Positions 1 to 11,399 are shown, counted from the stretch's first letter. The stretch: 64,000 nt of DNA from Pristionchus mayeri (GCA_036245805.1 BTRK01000003.1:4278001-4342000); one strand, 5' to 3'. Translations and numbers: made by a program. The notes: generated by a model from the letters alone, not told the origin.

Positions 1-45
1 CATATAAAGCGTATAAATTAGTACATTTTAATTAACAGTGCGCGA

Positions 46-396
46 TTAAGCCTCACTTGCAGTGACTTCTGTGCAGCGATAGATCAAGAACTCGCTCTCG
101 CAGGTTTTATCGATCGAGGAATGCTGAAGGAGCCGATTGATCCGCTCACGCCCTGCTGATAAGAAATTCCGTGGTAAGGTCATTTCCCCTCTTCTTCTCG
201 TCTTCCCCCCCCCCCCCCCCCCCCCCAACTCCTCGTAGTAGCATTGACGCCACCTATTCAACTCATATTTAATAATGAATTTAATAAGAAAGATCTTCAA
301 GTCGAAGTAAGTGTTTTCAATCAATGCTAGGCGATAAAATATCATGAGTAATTTTTTCAACAGTTTTTTCGTAATTTCTAAAACATTTGTCCGCAC
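46..396 (-). other. Weak minus-strand ORF spanning a poly-C tract
   Basis: An open frame of 116 codons crosses a run of about 20 C at 207-226, which encodes a glycine run on the minus strand. The part below the tract (46-180) has ordinary-looking composition and could be a terminal exon of a minus-strand gene lying outside the window. No domain was recognised and no clear acceptor was found. Confidence 0.15.
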
Positions 397-698
397 GCTT
401 CGCTTATACGTGACGCGAGAAAATACCCGCCAATTACAAAAAAAAAGATTGGTGACGTAGAATATGTCAAAAGATTTTTACTATAACGCAATAGTTTCAT
501 AACTATTCATCGTTGCAGGATCAACCTACTTTAAAAAATATAATAAATGTACTAAATAAGATTATAAAATTAGAAAAAGATGATTCAATTATTACTAATG
601 AAGATATTGTAAGTTCTACTTAATTTTCAACTTAATGAAGAATATTTAACAGAAATTTGGATGTTTTTATATTTCTTTACTATTTTCCTATTCCATAG

Positions 699-1565
699 AC
701 TCTGTCAATTTACGCATAACTTGTATTAAGGAGCCAATAATAGCCTACACCGATGCTAGTCACAAAAGATCTAAATCATCCAATGAAATCGGAAGGACTG
801 GAATAGGAATGTTCTTTGGGTTCCAACATCCTTGGAATGTTGGCAAAGAAATTAACTGTGAATTCATCAACATTTTCAAGACTAAAACATGAATAGGTAA
901 CACATAATATCGTATATTTTCAGGCAATATTAAAAATGCAAAAGCCGAAATTCATGCCATAATAGAAGCTCTAAAACTAATCCTCTCAAAAAAGCGATCA
1001 AGGTAAGTTGGGGCAGAGTTGTTGTTGACAAGATTTGATATCAACATATTATTGCAAAAAAAATTAACATTACAGCTTGCAATCTGCAATCATCTACACT
1101 GATTGTGATTCAATTATCAAAATGCTAGTTAAAATGAAAAAATAATAAGCCGCTGAGAACGTCCAAGAAGAAAGGACAAGATCAGCATGTGCTCCTACAA
1201 GAGTTGCACGATATTTGTACGAAAGAGTTAGTTGATTCATGTAGCAACCCAACGGATTATCATGGACAACTAGAAACATGTTTACAGGATACCTAAATTT
1301 AAATTACGACATATTTTCTTATCCTGATCTTTTATTTCACAAAAGTGGGTGGTCGTTTACATGGATTAAACTTTGCATAGCGTCTATGGAATCGAATCGA
1401 TTCATATTGCGGAAAACATTCATCTTTGAAGGTTCCAAAGTGTCTCGATACGCCATGTGTTCGCGCATTGCGGAAATGAAGGAAACGAAGGAGCCGATCT
1501 TCTTGCCATCGGACTTGGACCGTCCAACGAGAGAAAGACGAGGTTTGGCAATGGCGTTCCAATAA
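699..1565 (+). pseudogene. RNase H1-like gene, probably degenerate
   Basis: This encodes a ribonuclease H fold that would cut RNA in RNA:DNA hybrids. Exon 699-857 reads YTDAS (first catalytic Asp) and then GIGMFFG and HPWNVG, the typical RNase H1 N-terminal strand region. Exon 924-1002 reads KAEIHAIIEALK (catalytic Glu) and exon 1076 onward reads IIYTDCDS (second Asp). A block at about 1442-1565 reads HCGNEGNEGADLLAIGL, which carries the last catalytic Asp. All four DEDD residues are therefore visible. Phases fit for the first two junctions. After the IIYTDCDS exon, however, the frame meets TAA near 1142, and the C-terminal block is reached only by another splice or a frame change. A candidate upstream exon at about 521-609 does not fit in phase. 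I read this as a decayed or mis-assembled RNase H1 gene; an RNase H domain from a retroelement is less likely because of the introns. Confidence 0.55.
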
Positions 1566-2558
1566 TTCGATAGGCGAGCACAACTATATGGGGCTGTGGC
1601 TCAAAGCAAACGGATGTGTTGAGTGTCTGTTATCGGAACATGGCCCCATTCAAAACAAAAATTGCGAAATTTCAGAAAGGAGCAAAGTGACCTTCAAGTG
1701 ACACTGACAAGAACTGAAGAGGTAATGGTGTACATGATTATTTTCATGTGATCAAATCAAAATATGTGTACACCTGCTCAATTAATATGTTATTTGGGAT
1801 GTGTGTGCTTTGTATCTTGAGTTTACTTAAACTATTTTGTTGATACTGTACATTTTTTGATACTGTACATAAGGACATTTATAACTGTAATTAATAATAT
1901 TAAATTTAACAATTTATTATCTGATATATTTATTCCAGAACAGAGGAGTAATGGCACAAGTCCCAATGGATCGGCTTCAGGCGAAAAAAATCGTCTTCTG
2001 GAAGGATGGTTGAGGCTGCAAGAGGACCCCTCATTGCTAATTTTAAGTTTATATGAGATGAATCGCGAGCGAATCGCCCACGCCGCGGCGGTAGGATTCA
2101 AGTGTGTCCTATCCCGCTATAATTTTGATTGCAAGTACTTTGAATGATGCTCTTCAAAACAGCGTCGTCATCATGCGCTACAACTTTTATGTTGACGTCA
2201 TCATTCCTGGACCTCACTCTGGTGCGGAGCGGTCGGGCCAACCAAAAATGACGAAACTTTTCAAATCGGAAATACCTTTTGGGTTATCATGCTTAAGTTG
2301 TAGTATACATATGTGCTTCACGTCTCGCCAAAAATGATAGAAATCCGAGTATATATAAAAAAGGGGTCGCGCTTTCGTTAGAGGACCCATATGTGCTTCA
2401 CTTCTCGCCAAAAATGAGAGAAATCCAAGTATATATAAAAAAAGGGGTCGCACTTTCGTGAGGGGACCCAAAATGAGTTCCGGAATCGAGTTCTTTCGAA
2501 CGTTCAATAGCCACTTTTTGCGCTCAAAATCATCCAAAAACATCGAAAAGAACATATA

Positions 2559-3848
2559 CAGGGTGTCCAAAAAGTATTGTTACACTTTTGAAACGCGAAT
2601 TTTTTTAACATGTAGGTCGAGTTGTCAAAACCTGTAATAACACGTTTGAGCCCACCCTTCGGTGCGTTGAGGGAACCTACTAATTAGTTTCCCATAGTCA
2701 TGGTTCGTCCAAATCGCTATCGTCAAACTATTATCAACCTTTGGACCCTCGGCGACCCCCCAGATTCCATCAGGAGGAAGCTTCGTATTTCCCGAATGAC
2801 AGTCTATCGCACCATCTCCCGTTTCAAGCAGTTGGGCACTGCGAAGGACCGTCCAAGATCAGGAAGACCCAAGACCGCTCTCACTCAGAAGAACAGGAGA
2901 ATCGTGGAGAAGAGAGTGAATCGCAATGCCAAACGATCCATCAGGAAGATGGCTAAGGATCTCAAGATCTCCAAAGGATCCGTGTGTGCCATCGTTCATT
3001 CTCTTCTCAAGTCCTACCCCTACAAGATGAGAAAGGCCATGGCCTCACTGATGTCCACAAGCAGAAGCGCCTGGAGAGATGCAAGCTGCTCCTTCAGCGG
3101 GCCGATCGTGGGGAGCACTTGACTACCGTTTACTCTGACGAGAAGCTGTTCTCAGTCGAGGAGGTCTACAACAGTCAGAACACCAGGATCATCGCCAAGT
3201 CTCCTCAGCAAGCTGACGCCAGAGGTAGAACCATCTCTCGCATTGCCCACCCCCAGGCACTGATGGTTTGGGCTGGTGTGTGCTCGACGGGCAAGACTCC
3301 TCTCGTGTTCGTGGATCCCGGGGTCAAGATCAACAAGGAGTACTACACCAGGGCAATTCTCCAGAAGGCCCTTCTCCCCTGGTCCCGCTCCCACTTCAAA
3401 GGGGCTCGCTGGACCTTCCAACAGGATTCAGCGCCTGCTCACTCGGCAAAAGTGACGCAGGCATGGTGTCGCGCCCATCTGCCCGACTTCATCTCGAGTG
3501 AGGAATGGCCCTCGAACTCCCCCGATCTCAACCCTCTGGACTTCAGCATTTGGTCAGTGTTGGAGAAGGAGGCCTGCTCTACTCGCCACAAGAACCGCGA
3601 TTCCCTCAAGGCAGCCCTTCTCAAGGCATGGGAGAAGATCGACGTCCCTTACCTGCGGGCCGTCATCGACTCGGTCCCTCGTCGTCTCAGAGAGGTCATC
3701 GCGGCCAATGGAGGCCAGATCGAGTGATCGTGCATTGTTATGTTCATATGGTCACTGATAAATACTGTGCCCCGTTTGAGTTGTCTATGTTGCTTTTAAA
3801 GAAAGATACATGGTTTTATCCGTGTAACAATACTTTTTGGACACCCTG
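2559..3848 (+). mobile_element. maT-like (DD37D) Tc1/mariner transposon, 1290 bp
   Basis: Perfect 27-bp terminal inverted repeats lie at 2559-2585 and 3822-3848 and begin CAGGGTGTCCAAAAAGT. Both ends are flanked by TA (2557-2558 and 3849-3850), the standard Tc1/mariner target. The element encodes one transposase, interrupted by a single frame change. It sits inside the left arm of the foldback element, so it arrived after the foldback formed. The perfect ends suggest recent activity. Confidence 0.93.
2700..3727 (+). pseudogene. maT-like transposase, DD37D, single frameshift
   Basis: This is a cut-and-paste transposase of the Tc1/mariner superfamily. The N-terminal frame (2700-3122) gives two helix-turn-helix segments with the linker GRPKTALT, typical of the paired-like DNA-binding region. 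The catalytic frame (open from 2984 to 3727) carries VYSDEKLF (first Asp), FQQDSAPAHS (second Asp) and SPDLNPLDFSIW (third Asp). I count 37 residues between the second and third Asp, which is the maT spacing and differs from mariner (DD34D) and Tc1 (DD34E). The two frames overlap at 2984-3122 and differ by -1, so one single-base indel near 3030-3045 breaks the protein; otherwise the length is close to 340 residues. A programmed frameshift is possible, but no convincing slippery heptamer was seen. Confidence 0.88.
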
Positions 3849-5190
3849 TACAATTGTTTCCACGCATATATCAACACCCTCATTGGTCATACATGTTCAC
3901 ATGACCCAAAATTTGAATATCGATATTTTAACCCATATCGCCTTGGGGGAGGGCCCTAATGCATAAAATGGGTTTCAAATAATGTATAAATGCCCCTCTA
4001 AACTAGACAGAGAGAGGGGCATCTATAAATGTGAGTTTTTATATGAAGAATTCAAGAAAAGGCGCAAAACTGTACAATAGGTCAAAGTAGTAATAGAGAT
4101 TCGGCATGGCTAGAAATGTAGAGCATGATGAGCTAAACATTTCATCTGTTGAAAGCGAGTCTCTATATTCTCGTTGAAGCGAGTTACGGAGCCTGGGAGA
4201 TGGCAGAAAACGACGGAATAGGCGAGCGAGGGAGCGGCGAGAGCGCCAGACGGTTAGAGCACGCACTCTGGGGGGGGATTCTAGCCCGTTTCTAGCCATC
4301 TCCCAGGCTCTGTAACTCGCTTCAACGAAAGAGAGACTCACTTTCAACAGATAAAATGTTTAGCTCATCGTGCTCTACATTTCTAGCCATAAGCCGAATC
4401 TCTATTACCACTTTGACCTATTGTACAGTTTTGAGCCTTTTCTTGAATTCTTCATATAAAAACTCACATTTATAGATGCCCCCTCTCTCTGTCTAGTTTA
4501 GAGGGGCATTTCTACATTATTTGAAACCAATGTTATGCATTAGGGCCCTCCCCCATGGTGATATGGGTTAAAATATCGATATTCAAATTTTGGGTCATGT
4601 GAACATGTATGACCAATGAAGGTGTTGCAATATGCGTGGAAACAATCGACCCCTTTTTTATATATATATACTCGGATTTCTCTAATTTTTGGCGAGAAGT
4701 GAAGCACATATGTATACTACAACTTAAGCATGATAACCCAATATTTTTTTCCGATTTCCAAAGTTACGAAAGTTTTGGTGCACCCGACCGCCCTGTACCA
4801 GGGTGAGATCCAGGAATGATGACGTCAACATAAAAGTTGTAGCGCATGATGGTAGCTTTCATAGGCAAAAACGAACGGCCCTCTATCTTCACTTCGAACG
4901 TTATGATCACTTAAGTGAGCGCAATTTGACTGTCGAAAAGTGATAGTACCATGTTTGACCTTCTGAATCTCGACGATGACGATAGATATCGAAATTGTGA
5001 CGACGCTGTTTTGAAGAGCATCATTCAAAGTACTTGCAATCAAAATTATAGCGGGATAGGACACACTTGAATCCTACCGCCGCTGACCCCCCTCAAATGG
5101 TCGATTCTCTCGCGATTCGCCTCATATATTAGAACCGCTATAAAGCCTGAGCATAACAAATTGTGAGAAAAAATAGTACGTAAGGACTAA

Positions 5191-5457
5191 TTAAAGGAAG
5201 AGTAAATGCAAACGCGCGCCCGGTTGGAATATGTTTCACATAGGGGCGCACTCTCTTCAAACAGCCTACTATCTCGCCCCTTTCACTTTGAACGCCCCTT
5301 TCAGCTTTCCCTGATCTGGCTCCCAGCCAACTAGCTATAACTCTGTTCGGAATGGAGAAATCAATGTGAAAATTTCGGAGCTTCTTACCGTTGTGGAGCT
5401 CTAGGCCGTGCATACGATAGCTTCAAAAATTGAATTTTGAGTTTACTCCTCCTTTAA
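5191..5457. mobile_element. MITE family 1, copy 1
   Basis: A 267-bp non-coding element whose ends read TTAAAGGAAGAGTAAA and, inverted, TTTACTCCTCCTTTAA. A second copy at 35050-35301 is about 85 to 90 percent identical over its whole length by eye. Both copies end in TTAA, so the target is either TTAA (piggyBac-like) or the TTAA is part of the terminal repeat. Confidence 0.85.
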
Positions 5458-5458
5458 G

Positions 5459-5610
5459 TTAAAGAAGGATTGTCAGCATTTCCTTTTGTCAATGTAGCAC
5501 TGTAAACTTTTCCTTTTGTACTACATATTTCATTACAAAGAACAGTAAATCAAAGTAAACTCTTTATTTGTAATGTGACAATTTGAAGCTTGCTGATATT
5601 CCTTCTTTAA
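5459..5610. mobile_element. MITE family 2, short copy
   Basis: A 152-bp element with inverted ends TTAAAGAAGGATTGTCAGCA and TGCTGATATTCCTTCTTTAA. It directly abuts MITE family 1 copy 1. The same terminal sequence bounds the tRNA-like MITE at 42529-42898, so both belong to one TIR family with unrelated interiors. Confidence 0.75.
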
Positions 5611-6245
5611 ATCTAAAAAAAATGTAAAATTATAGTTTTTTTTTAAATTATGAAATTATGAAATTATTAAATTTTGTAAATTATTAAATTATCGTTTTAA
5701 AATTATCGTTGTATTGCTGTATAAGCAAAATAGGCGTACACAATATCAACGTGACTCAAACAATATAAATAAGCCAAATATAAATCTGCGAGGAATGATT
5801 GTGAATCTTTGATGTACGAATCGAATATGAGTTAAAGTTTAATTTGTATTTGAACTTGAATTCGGATTTCCAATAAATTGAATTTACTGTTCGATAAATT
5901 CAATTAAGATTGACATCTTTGTATTTTAAATTATACCCCTATCGGCAGAAACGAAGAACCAGAAACCAGAAACCAGAAACCAAGAACCAGAAACCAAGAA
6001 CACCTCTCTCACTCTTTCCCCTCGCATTGTCGGGTGCACAGCGTATAGAGCGTTAGTAGAGGCACTTCTTTCCCTGATACACCGGAAATGTCCTGCGCTG
6101 TCAACGATCTTCGACCTCGAAAGACTGTTTCATCTTATTCGTAAAATGCGCAAACATTCGTGTCCTAATCTTCCAACTTCGCGTGGCTGTCTTATCATAA
6201 ATATTGCTCAACACTGACTTCAAGCGACTCAATGATGGAAGCACG
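5611..6245. repeat. AT-rich spacer, short tandem repeat and copy 1 of an intergenic block
   Basis: No gene was seen. 5640-5700 is AT-rich. 5948-6000 is a small tandem repeat of CAGAAACCAGAAACCAAGAA type. 6010-6245 is an inverted relative of the intergenic blocks at about 15600-15830 and 23430-23650, sharing the TTGCTCAACACTG-type core and a region around CTGATACACCGGAA. Each copy lies downstream of one of the three bZIP genes, so it belongs to the duplicated unit. Confidence 0.55.
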
Positions 6246-6590
6246 TACAGTATGAATGAGCCGAAAACAGAGACTTAGTCTAGCAAGTTTATCTCAGAGT
6301 TTAGCGGGGCAATGGAGAATAGCGCAGGAATATGGAAAGGGGAACTTGATCTTCTCCCGTTTTGGTATCTTCTAATAATCTATTTATTTCATTCGGAGAT
6401 CATGTAATACATTAATAAATACGGAACAGGCGAAACAAATCCACTGACGAATACAATAATTAGAACACCCGTGCTTATTCTAGACGTAAAATAAACAGTA
6501 GAGTAACTGAACATCTTAAATTGCTTGAACGCTACCCTACTCACGAATACGAAAATATGACATACGGAGTGGTATTGACTTATTAATTCA

Positions 6591-7510
6591 TTACTTGCGC
6601 AGTACCAACTTCTTCCTCTCACAGACCGTGGGAACGAACTTGACCGAGCCATAGCCCTCTTCAAGTCCGAATTTTGTTGGGGAAGGAATTTGGGCGCCGT
6701 TGTTGAGAAAATACTCAACACATCGCTCCAGGTAGTAAAGTCTTTGCAGCTGTTTAGGCTGTTGATCAGCTGCTGCTGCTCGATTCTTGCGAACTGCATC
6801 GTAGTTTCTGGCTCGCTTTATCTGCAAAATCACAGACTTGATCAATACAACGCAATTACGCCATATGTACTCTAGTCTAACAGGTAAGAGAGCCAGAGAA
6901 AATACTAATGCTCACCTCGTATTCCTTCGTTGCTCGCACCTGTTCTGACTTGGGCTTGTACTCTCTGGGCTTTCGAAGGTTTTTAGTGCTTGATGTACCC
7001 TCCATCTCCTCTAGGACCATGATGTCCGTGAGATCATCACTCCAGGAGCTCACAGGTGAGGGAAAAGCCTACAAATAAATAGAATCCAATTTATCCTCGT
7101 AAAAATCTGTAAATGGTTCGATAAAATTGATCCGAGAATTATTGATTACATGGCTGCTCTGAGAAGAGAGGGGCGAGAAGGTGTAGGGAGAAGTGTGGTT
7201 GGTGTGGATCCAGAGGGCATCGATTGAGTTGTGGCCCTCATCAAAGGCATGCTGCTGAGCGTAGCCCTGAATCGATAGTGAATTAGACGAGTTGAATACA
7301 AAATGCGAGTGGTGTGATTCTAGGGACCGTCGATTCCTCTCACGATAAGACGCACAACTGAATATAGCCGCCTCCTCTCCTAGAGCCTGTTTCGTGTCAC
7401 CATCTCTCATTTTGAACGATATGTCGCCACGAGCGTGGTAAATGTGGAGAGAACAACCCGATTGACGAATTATACCGCGAGCCTCTTCCCTGGTCAAAGT
7501 TGTCAGCCAT
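6591..7510 (-). CDS. Gene A: atypical C/EBP-like bZIP protein
   Basis: A likely nuclear transcription factor. Exons on the minus strand are 7510-7490 (MADNFDQ, start uncertain), 7266-7150, 7068-6916 and 6821-6591; the last three join in phase 0. Exon 3 encodes SSWSDDLTDIM, a probable acidic activation segment, and the motif EYKPK. The last exon encodes KRARNYDAVRKNRAAAA, matching the bZIP basic region N-x7-R and closest in pattern to C/EBP (NNIAVRKSR). A proline follows 8 residues after the basic Arg, and only about two hydrophobic heptads follow before the chain turns to non-helical sequence. Compared with paralogs B and C, the first donor reads CAG-GG instead of CAG-GT, so the 5' splice is doubtful. 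An uninterrupted frame from 7581 to 7069 is an alternative first exon. The promoter holds TATAAA and TGAGTCA. Confidence 0.72.
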
Positions 7511-7560
7511 TGCCAGTGTGCGCATGCGAGATAATTGATAACTCCATGGGTCAACTCGCT

Positions 7561-7580
7561 TTTATACCTACTGTGACTCA
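7561..7580 (-). promoter_or_regulatory. Gene A core promoter: TGAGTCA plus TATA box
   Basis: On the minus strand TGAGTCA (7580-7574) is followed after exactly 7 nt by TATAAA (7566-7561). The same arrangement and spacing occurs before genes B and C. TGAGTCA is the classic AP-1/bZIP recognition site. Further upstream, 7636-7619 reads GTGAAGTAATGGGCGGAG, also shared with gene C and, with two changes, with gene B. Confidence 0.65.
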
Positions 7581-7639
7581 CTCTTCTTTCTCTTTCTTCC
7601 TTTTCTGATCTCGTCTAACTCCGCCCATTACTTCACATT

Positions 7640-9179
7640 GCTCCATTCGTCCATATTCCTCCTTTCTGGCTGACACATCTTAGCTGATAACGAGCAATTG
7701 TCTGCCTCTGCTCATCTTGCGCACTCTCTAGCCGGTTAGAGAAAGAGAGAGAGTAGGAAAAAATCAGGCGGATATTTCTGATAGCTGGTGGAATCGTAGC
7801 TAGAGTCGATAGGCAATAATGATGCGAGCCGAACTGGATCACAACATTGAACGGAACGTATAGAGTAAGACGTATACTCCAAATTAGGAATGCCTGGTAA
7901 GAAATTAATCTGCGGCCGATAACTAGGCCCGAAGCTACCTAGCCCGATGCAAAGTATTATTTTATATGTGTGTTCCTGATCCGTCACGATCGTCCCTACA
8001 GTTGACCAGAGAAGCCAAAGAAGATCCCATCCCTTGACCTAACGACGCTCTGAGACCGAAGATCCCCATTCCCTCCACACTGAAGTCACCCTCCTGCAGG
8101 ACCATTGTGCCTGACGTCAGGATAAATATGATGATATGATATGATGTTCCTGATCTGTGTTTTAGAGTATCTTGCATTCGAGAATCAATTCTTCAGCTGC
8201 GCACCATTTCCTTTGGAGTGTAAGCGAGTTCTTTGGTCCAATGCTTCGACTTGCATTCGCATCTGTGATTTGCAGACATTGATAACCATTTTATACGCAC
8301 CCATTACTCCAACTTTAATTCCGTTGTTTCCAACATTCTGCATGTATCAACTTCAACTCTAGTTTTTGTTCATCATTCCCTTGATTCGTTCGTTTCGTTC
8401 CTCTCCCTTTTCTACAGTATGCACTTACGTCAACATGGCGGCGGAGATCAATGTTGTGCAATAATATTTACGATGCTAAGCGGGACTTATCACATGAATT
8501 CCGTAGTCTATTCGTCTTGTCAGAAGAGCCATCACCATTCCGGCGCCCCCCTTATCTAAAATAGAGCGGAAGACGTGTAATCTATGTTTCTCTGGATATA
8601 TTTTCTCTAGCTCTTCCTATGGGAGAGAGTTAGTGATCAAATGATTGAGAAAACAGGAGAGAGAGAGGGAGGGAGAAGTAGATGACGCTGGATACATATG
8701 TGTGCCTTTAGATGGACAGTTCACACTATTTCGTTCCCTCAGCAACAATTGTAGTATTCATTAAATAAGTTGTGACTAGTAAGGAAAAGGAGGAGGGGAC
8801 ACACATCCTGTTACAGTCGCATTCCTTTGCTTGATCTCGTTAACGCTGTGATACCATCGAAACTATTTTGCATAAAATGGAATTATAATAAATAGATGTA
8901 GCTGGCACATTCATTCAATATTTAAATAGATGAAGACTTGAACTCGAAATGATCTGGGTCATCACTTCTCTTCTCAAATGGTTTGTGCCATGTACAACCA
9001 CCCCTGAGAAATTATTTCCTCGCATTTCCCACTCCAAAATATGTTGTTCATCTTCTTCGCACTCGTTCAGTATCAGATGTTCGAGTTGTTTTGACTGGGT
9101 AGTAGTGAATAATGAAGAAGAGGAAAATAGATAGGACACAGGGTGTTGACTTCTGATAAGCCCGAGACAAGAATGATTC
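7640..9179. other. Intergenic, repeat-rich spacer
   Basis: No gene was supported. 7640-7700 is the upstream part of the promoter block shared with gene C. 8420-8660 belongs to a dispersed block seen again inverted at about 11400-11640 and 19170-19380, with the words TTACGTCA, TGTTGTGCAATAATATT and GCGCCATTC. 9060-9150 is paralogous to 18808-18900. These are segmental copies rather than separate genes. Confidence 0.5.
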
Positions 9180-9267
9180 GAGCAATCGTCTGGCTCTCTT
9201 CAATTTGCACTCTCTCGTCTTTCTGACCGGCGAGAGAGCGTGCAAACTGAAGAGAGTCGCATTGCTC
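9180..9267. mobile_element. Hairpin MITE (family 3)
   Basis: An 88-bp imperfect palindrome: GAGCAATCGTCTGGCTCTCT on the left and its near-complement ending ATTGCTC on the right, with a short turn at GACCGGCG. Relatives lie at 21256-21348 and 43359-43448, with weaker ones near 7690 and 11280-11380. It is non-coding and would form a strong hairpin as single strand or RNA. Confidence 0.7.
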
Positions 9268-9366
9268 AATGATTCACATGATAGAGTGACTGTGCTAATG
9301 CCTTTCAAGTACCGTGATTACTATTGTACAACCGTGATTTTAGTTGGCGTAATTATCACATATTGT

Positions 9367-11222
9367 AGTGGAGAGGTGCGCCAATATGTTCTTCGGGTGC
9401 CGCTACACATTGCAACCATAATTTGAAAACCTCACAGTTTCGCACCGAATTATTGAAACATGAACTTTGGAAAATCCAAAAAGGAACGTGCAATATCAGA
9501 CCACGAAAATCTGTCCCTTGAACTCTTGAAGTTTCAAATTGGACTCGGACAAAGAGGAAAGGCAGACTCGGATCCCATTGTCCTAGAACGTGATCTCTGA
9601 AACCGACGATCTCGCACTCTTGTCTCGCATCCAGACAATGCAAATCCGACAGATTGGAAAAAAAACATTGAGGACCCGACGATTTGGGAACTTTTTTTTC
9701 TCTGAAGTTATCGTTTGGAAAGTTTTTTTTAAGGTTGTGTAGCTGCAAAAAACACAATACCGAGTCTTCCCCATGTCCACCTGTCCTGACGTGCATGCCC
9801 ACGGCTCCTATCTCTTATCTTACACCTGACCAAGAGACCTGCCACACCCATACCAAATCTTAAAATTAGGAAAGAAATGAAATGGGAAAGCAACTGTATT
9901 GTAAAATTATTATTTTGATGAATTTAAGTTTTGAAGAAAGAAATGCGCGTAAAGCGATTATCGACGGAGCCCGAGCTGCAGCTAGAGATGTTCACAATGG
10001 ACCCCTTCTATTAATAACAAAAAAATGAAAAAATGGAGACAAATTTTGCATTGAGCGTATCATCTCTTATCAGACTCGCCAAAAAAGTTTCAAAATCGTC
10101 GGGTCCTCAATGTTTGTTCCAATCTGTCGGATTTGCATTGTCTGGATGCGAGACAATAGTGCGAGATCGTTGGTTTCAGAGATCACGTTCTATGATAATG
10201 GGGTGCTATCTGCCTTTCCTCTTTGTCCGAGTCTAATTTGAATGTTCCAGAGTCGAGGTTTCAAAATGTCGGTGATGAAATATAAGGATCCATAAAATTG
10301 GTTTCAGAGTAGGGTTGGTGAAATCGGGCCAGCCCGGTATTCGAGGGCCTGACTTGGAAAACATCGCATTTTGGCTCGAGTTGGCTCGAACCCGATCGGG
10401 TGGCCCGACTTCGAGAGTGAAGAGTCGAGCGGCTCGACTGGCCCGACTTAGCCCGACTCGGCCCGACTTGTCTGGCGAATACTGTAGAGAAATTCCATCG
10501 CCGTTCTTTCCATTATCTTTTCAGTGGACCATTGAAAAGATATCGAGTGGTGAAGTGGTTGTGTTTTGGACCTGTTAGTCATAGGCCGCTGGTTCGATCC
10601 TGCATGATGATGTTTTGTTTTTGCCTTTAAATTTACTACTTCATTAGAAACAAAATTTGATTTAAATTAATTTTTTAATTCAAAATCTAACATAAAATGT
10701 ACATACGCGAAACGAAATAGCACAAAAACATCATGGTGTGGGATCGAATCACCGGCTGATGAATAACAGGTGTAAAACAGAACCACTTCACTATTCTGTA
10801 GCTTGAAATTGTTCGCCGATGGCAATGTAAAGATCGGCACTGGAATTGCCCTAATGCATTCGCCAGACAAGCCGGGCTGAATCGGGCCGAGTCGGGCCGA
10901 GTCGGGCCAATCGGGCTAAGTCGGGCCAGTCGAGCCGCTCGACCCTTCACTCTCGAAGTCGGGCCACCCGATCGGGTTATAACAATTTTCGAGCGGCTCG
11001 AGCATTCAGGCTCGGGTCGAGCTGGGCTCGAGTCGAGCTTGGGAGTCGGGCCCTCGACTAGCCCGACCCGATTTGACCAACCCTATGTCAGAGCTAATGT
11101 TCCAAAATTGAAGTGTAAATTTCAAAATTGAAGAGTAAATTTTTTTAAAGTGTAAAATTGTTTCAATTAGTTGAGTTTCGGAATAAAAGGGACAATGTGT
11201 AGCGGCACCGTTCTTCGCATGA
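9367..11222. mobile_element. Composite foldback element, about 1.86 kb
   Basis: The ends carry the inverted words GTTCTTCGGGTGCCGCTACA and, inverted, TGTAGCGGCACCGTTCTTCG. Inner segments 9500-9720 and 10085-10260 are also inverted copies of each other (around TCGTCGGGTCCTCAATG and TCTGGATGCGAGACAA). The paralogous block at 19007-19060 lacks the whole insert: the flanks ATCACATATTGTAG on the left and TTTTGTTAGCGTAATGCC on the right are contiguous there. That empty site fixes the insertion to about 9367-11222. A second palindrome is nested in its middle. Confidence 0.72.
10313..11085. mobile_element. Nested palindrome with tRNA-like sequence in each arm
   Basis: Inverted ends read AGGGTTGGTGAAATCGGGCC and, inverted, CCCGATTTGACCAACCCT. 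Both arms are filled with degenerate runs of the words GGCCCGACT and GGCTCGAG. In each arm, in opposite orientation, lies a tRNA-like stretch: about 10541-10604 reads GTGAAGTGGTTGTG, then CTGTTAGTCA, then GGTTCGATCC; 10802-10735 on the minus strand repeats the pattern. The last word matches a Pol III B box and the first resembles an A box, but the cloverleaf does not fold cleanly. It is probably a tRNA-derived sequence trapped in a foldback. Confidence 0.6.
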
Positions 11223-11399
11223 CATTTTGTTAGCGTAATGCCCGATACCTCCTCATAGTCACAAGCGAAAGAGCATGGAAATACGAGAGAGTGCTCTCGT
11301 TATCAGTGCTCACTCTCATTTCACTATCTCGCCGGTCAGAGAGTCGAGAGAGCGTGTAAAATGAAGAGAGTCAGACGATATCTCCTCCTTTCACTCGCC

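Larger units (their letters stand above)
2050..5120. mobile_element. Large foldback (palindromic) element, arms split by a maT transposon
   Basis: The sequence from about 2062 to 2460 and from 3850 to 4235 reappears inverted between about 4270 and 5118, so the two halves form one long imperfect hairpin with its turn near 4235-4290. The left arm is interrupted at a TA by the transposon at 2559-3848. The left arm also holds about 100 bases (2455-2557) absent from the right arm, and the right arm holds about 130 extra bases at 4857-4990. No coding capacity belongs to the foldback itself; the several 60-100 codon frames in the arms are incidental. The target-site duplication could not be fixed. 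Confidence 0.8.

Noticed and set aside
207..226. Poly-C tract as a feature of interest
   Set aside because: Simple homopolymer, prone to sequencing error; only noted for context.
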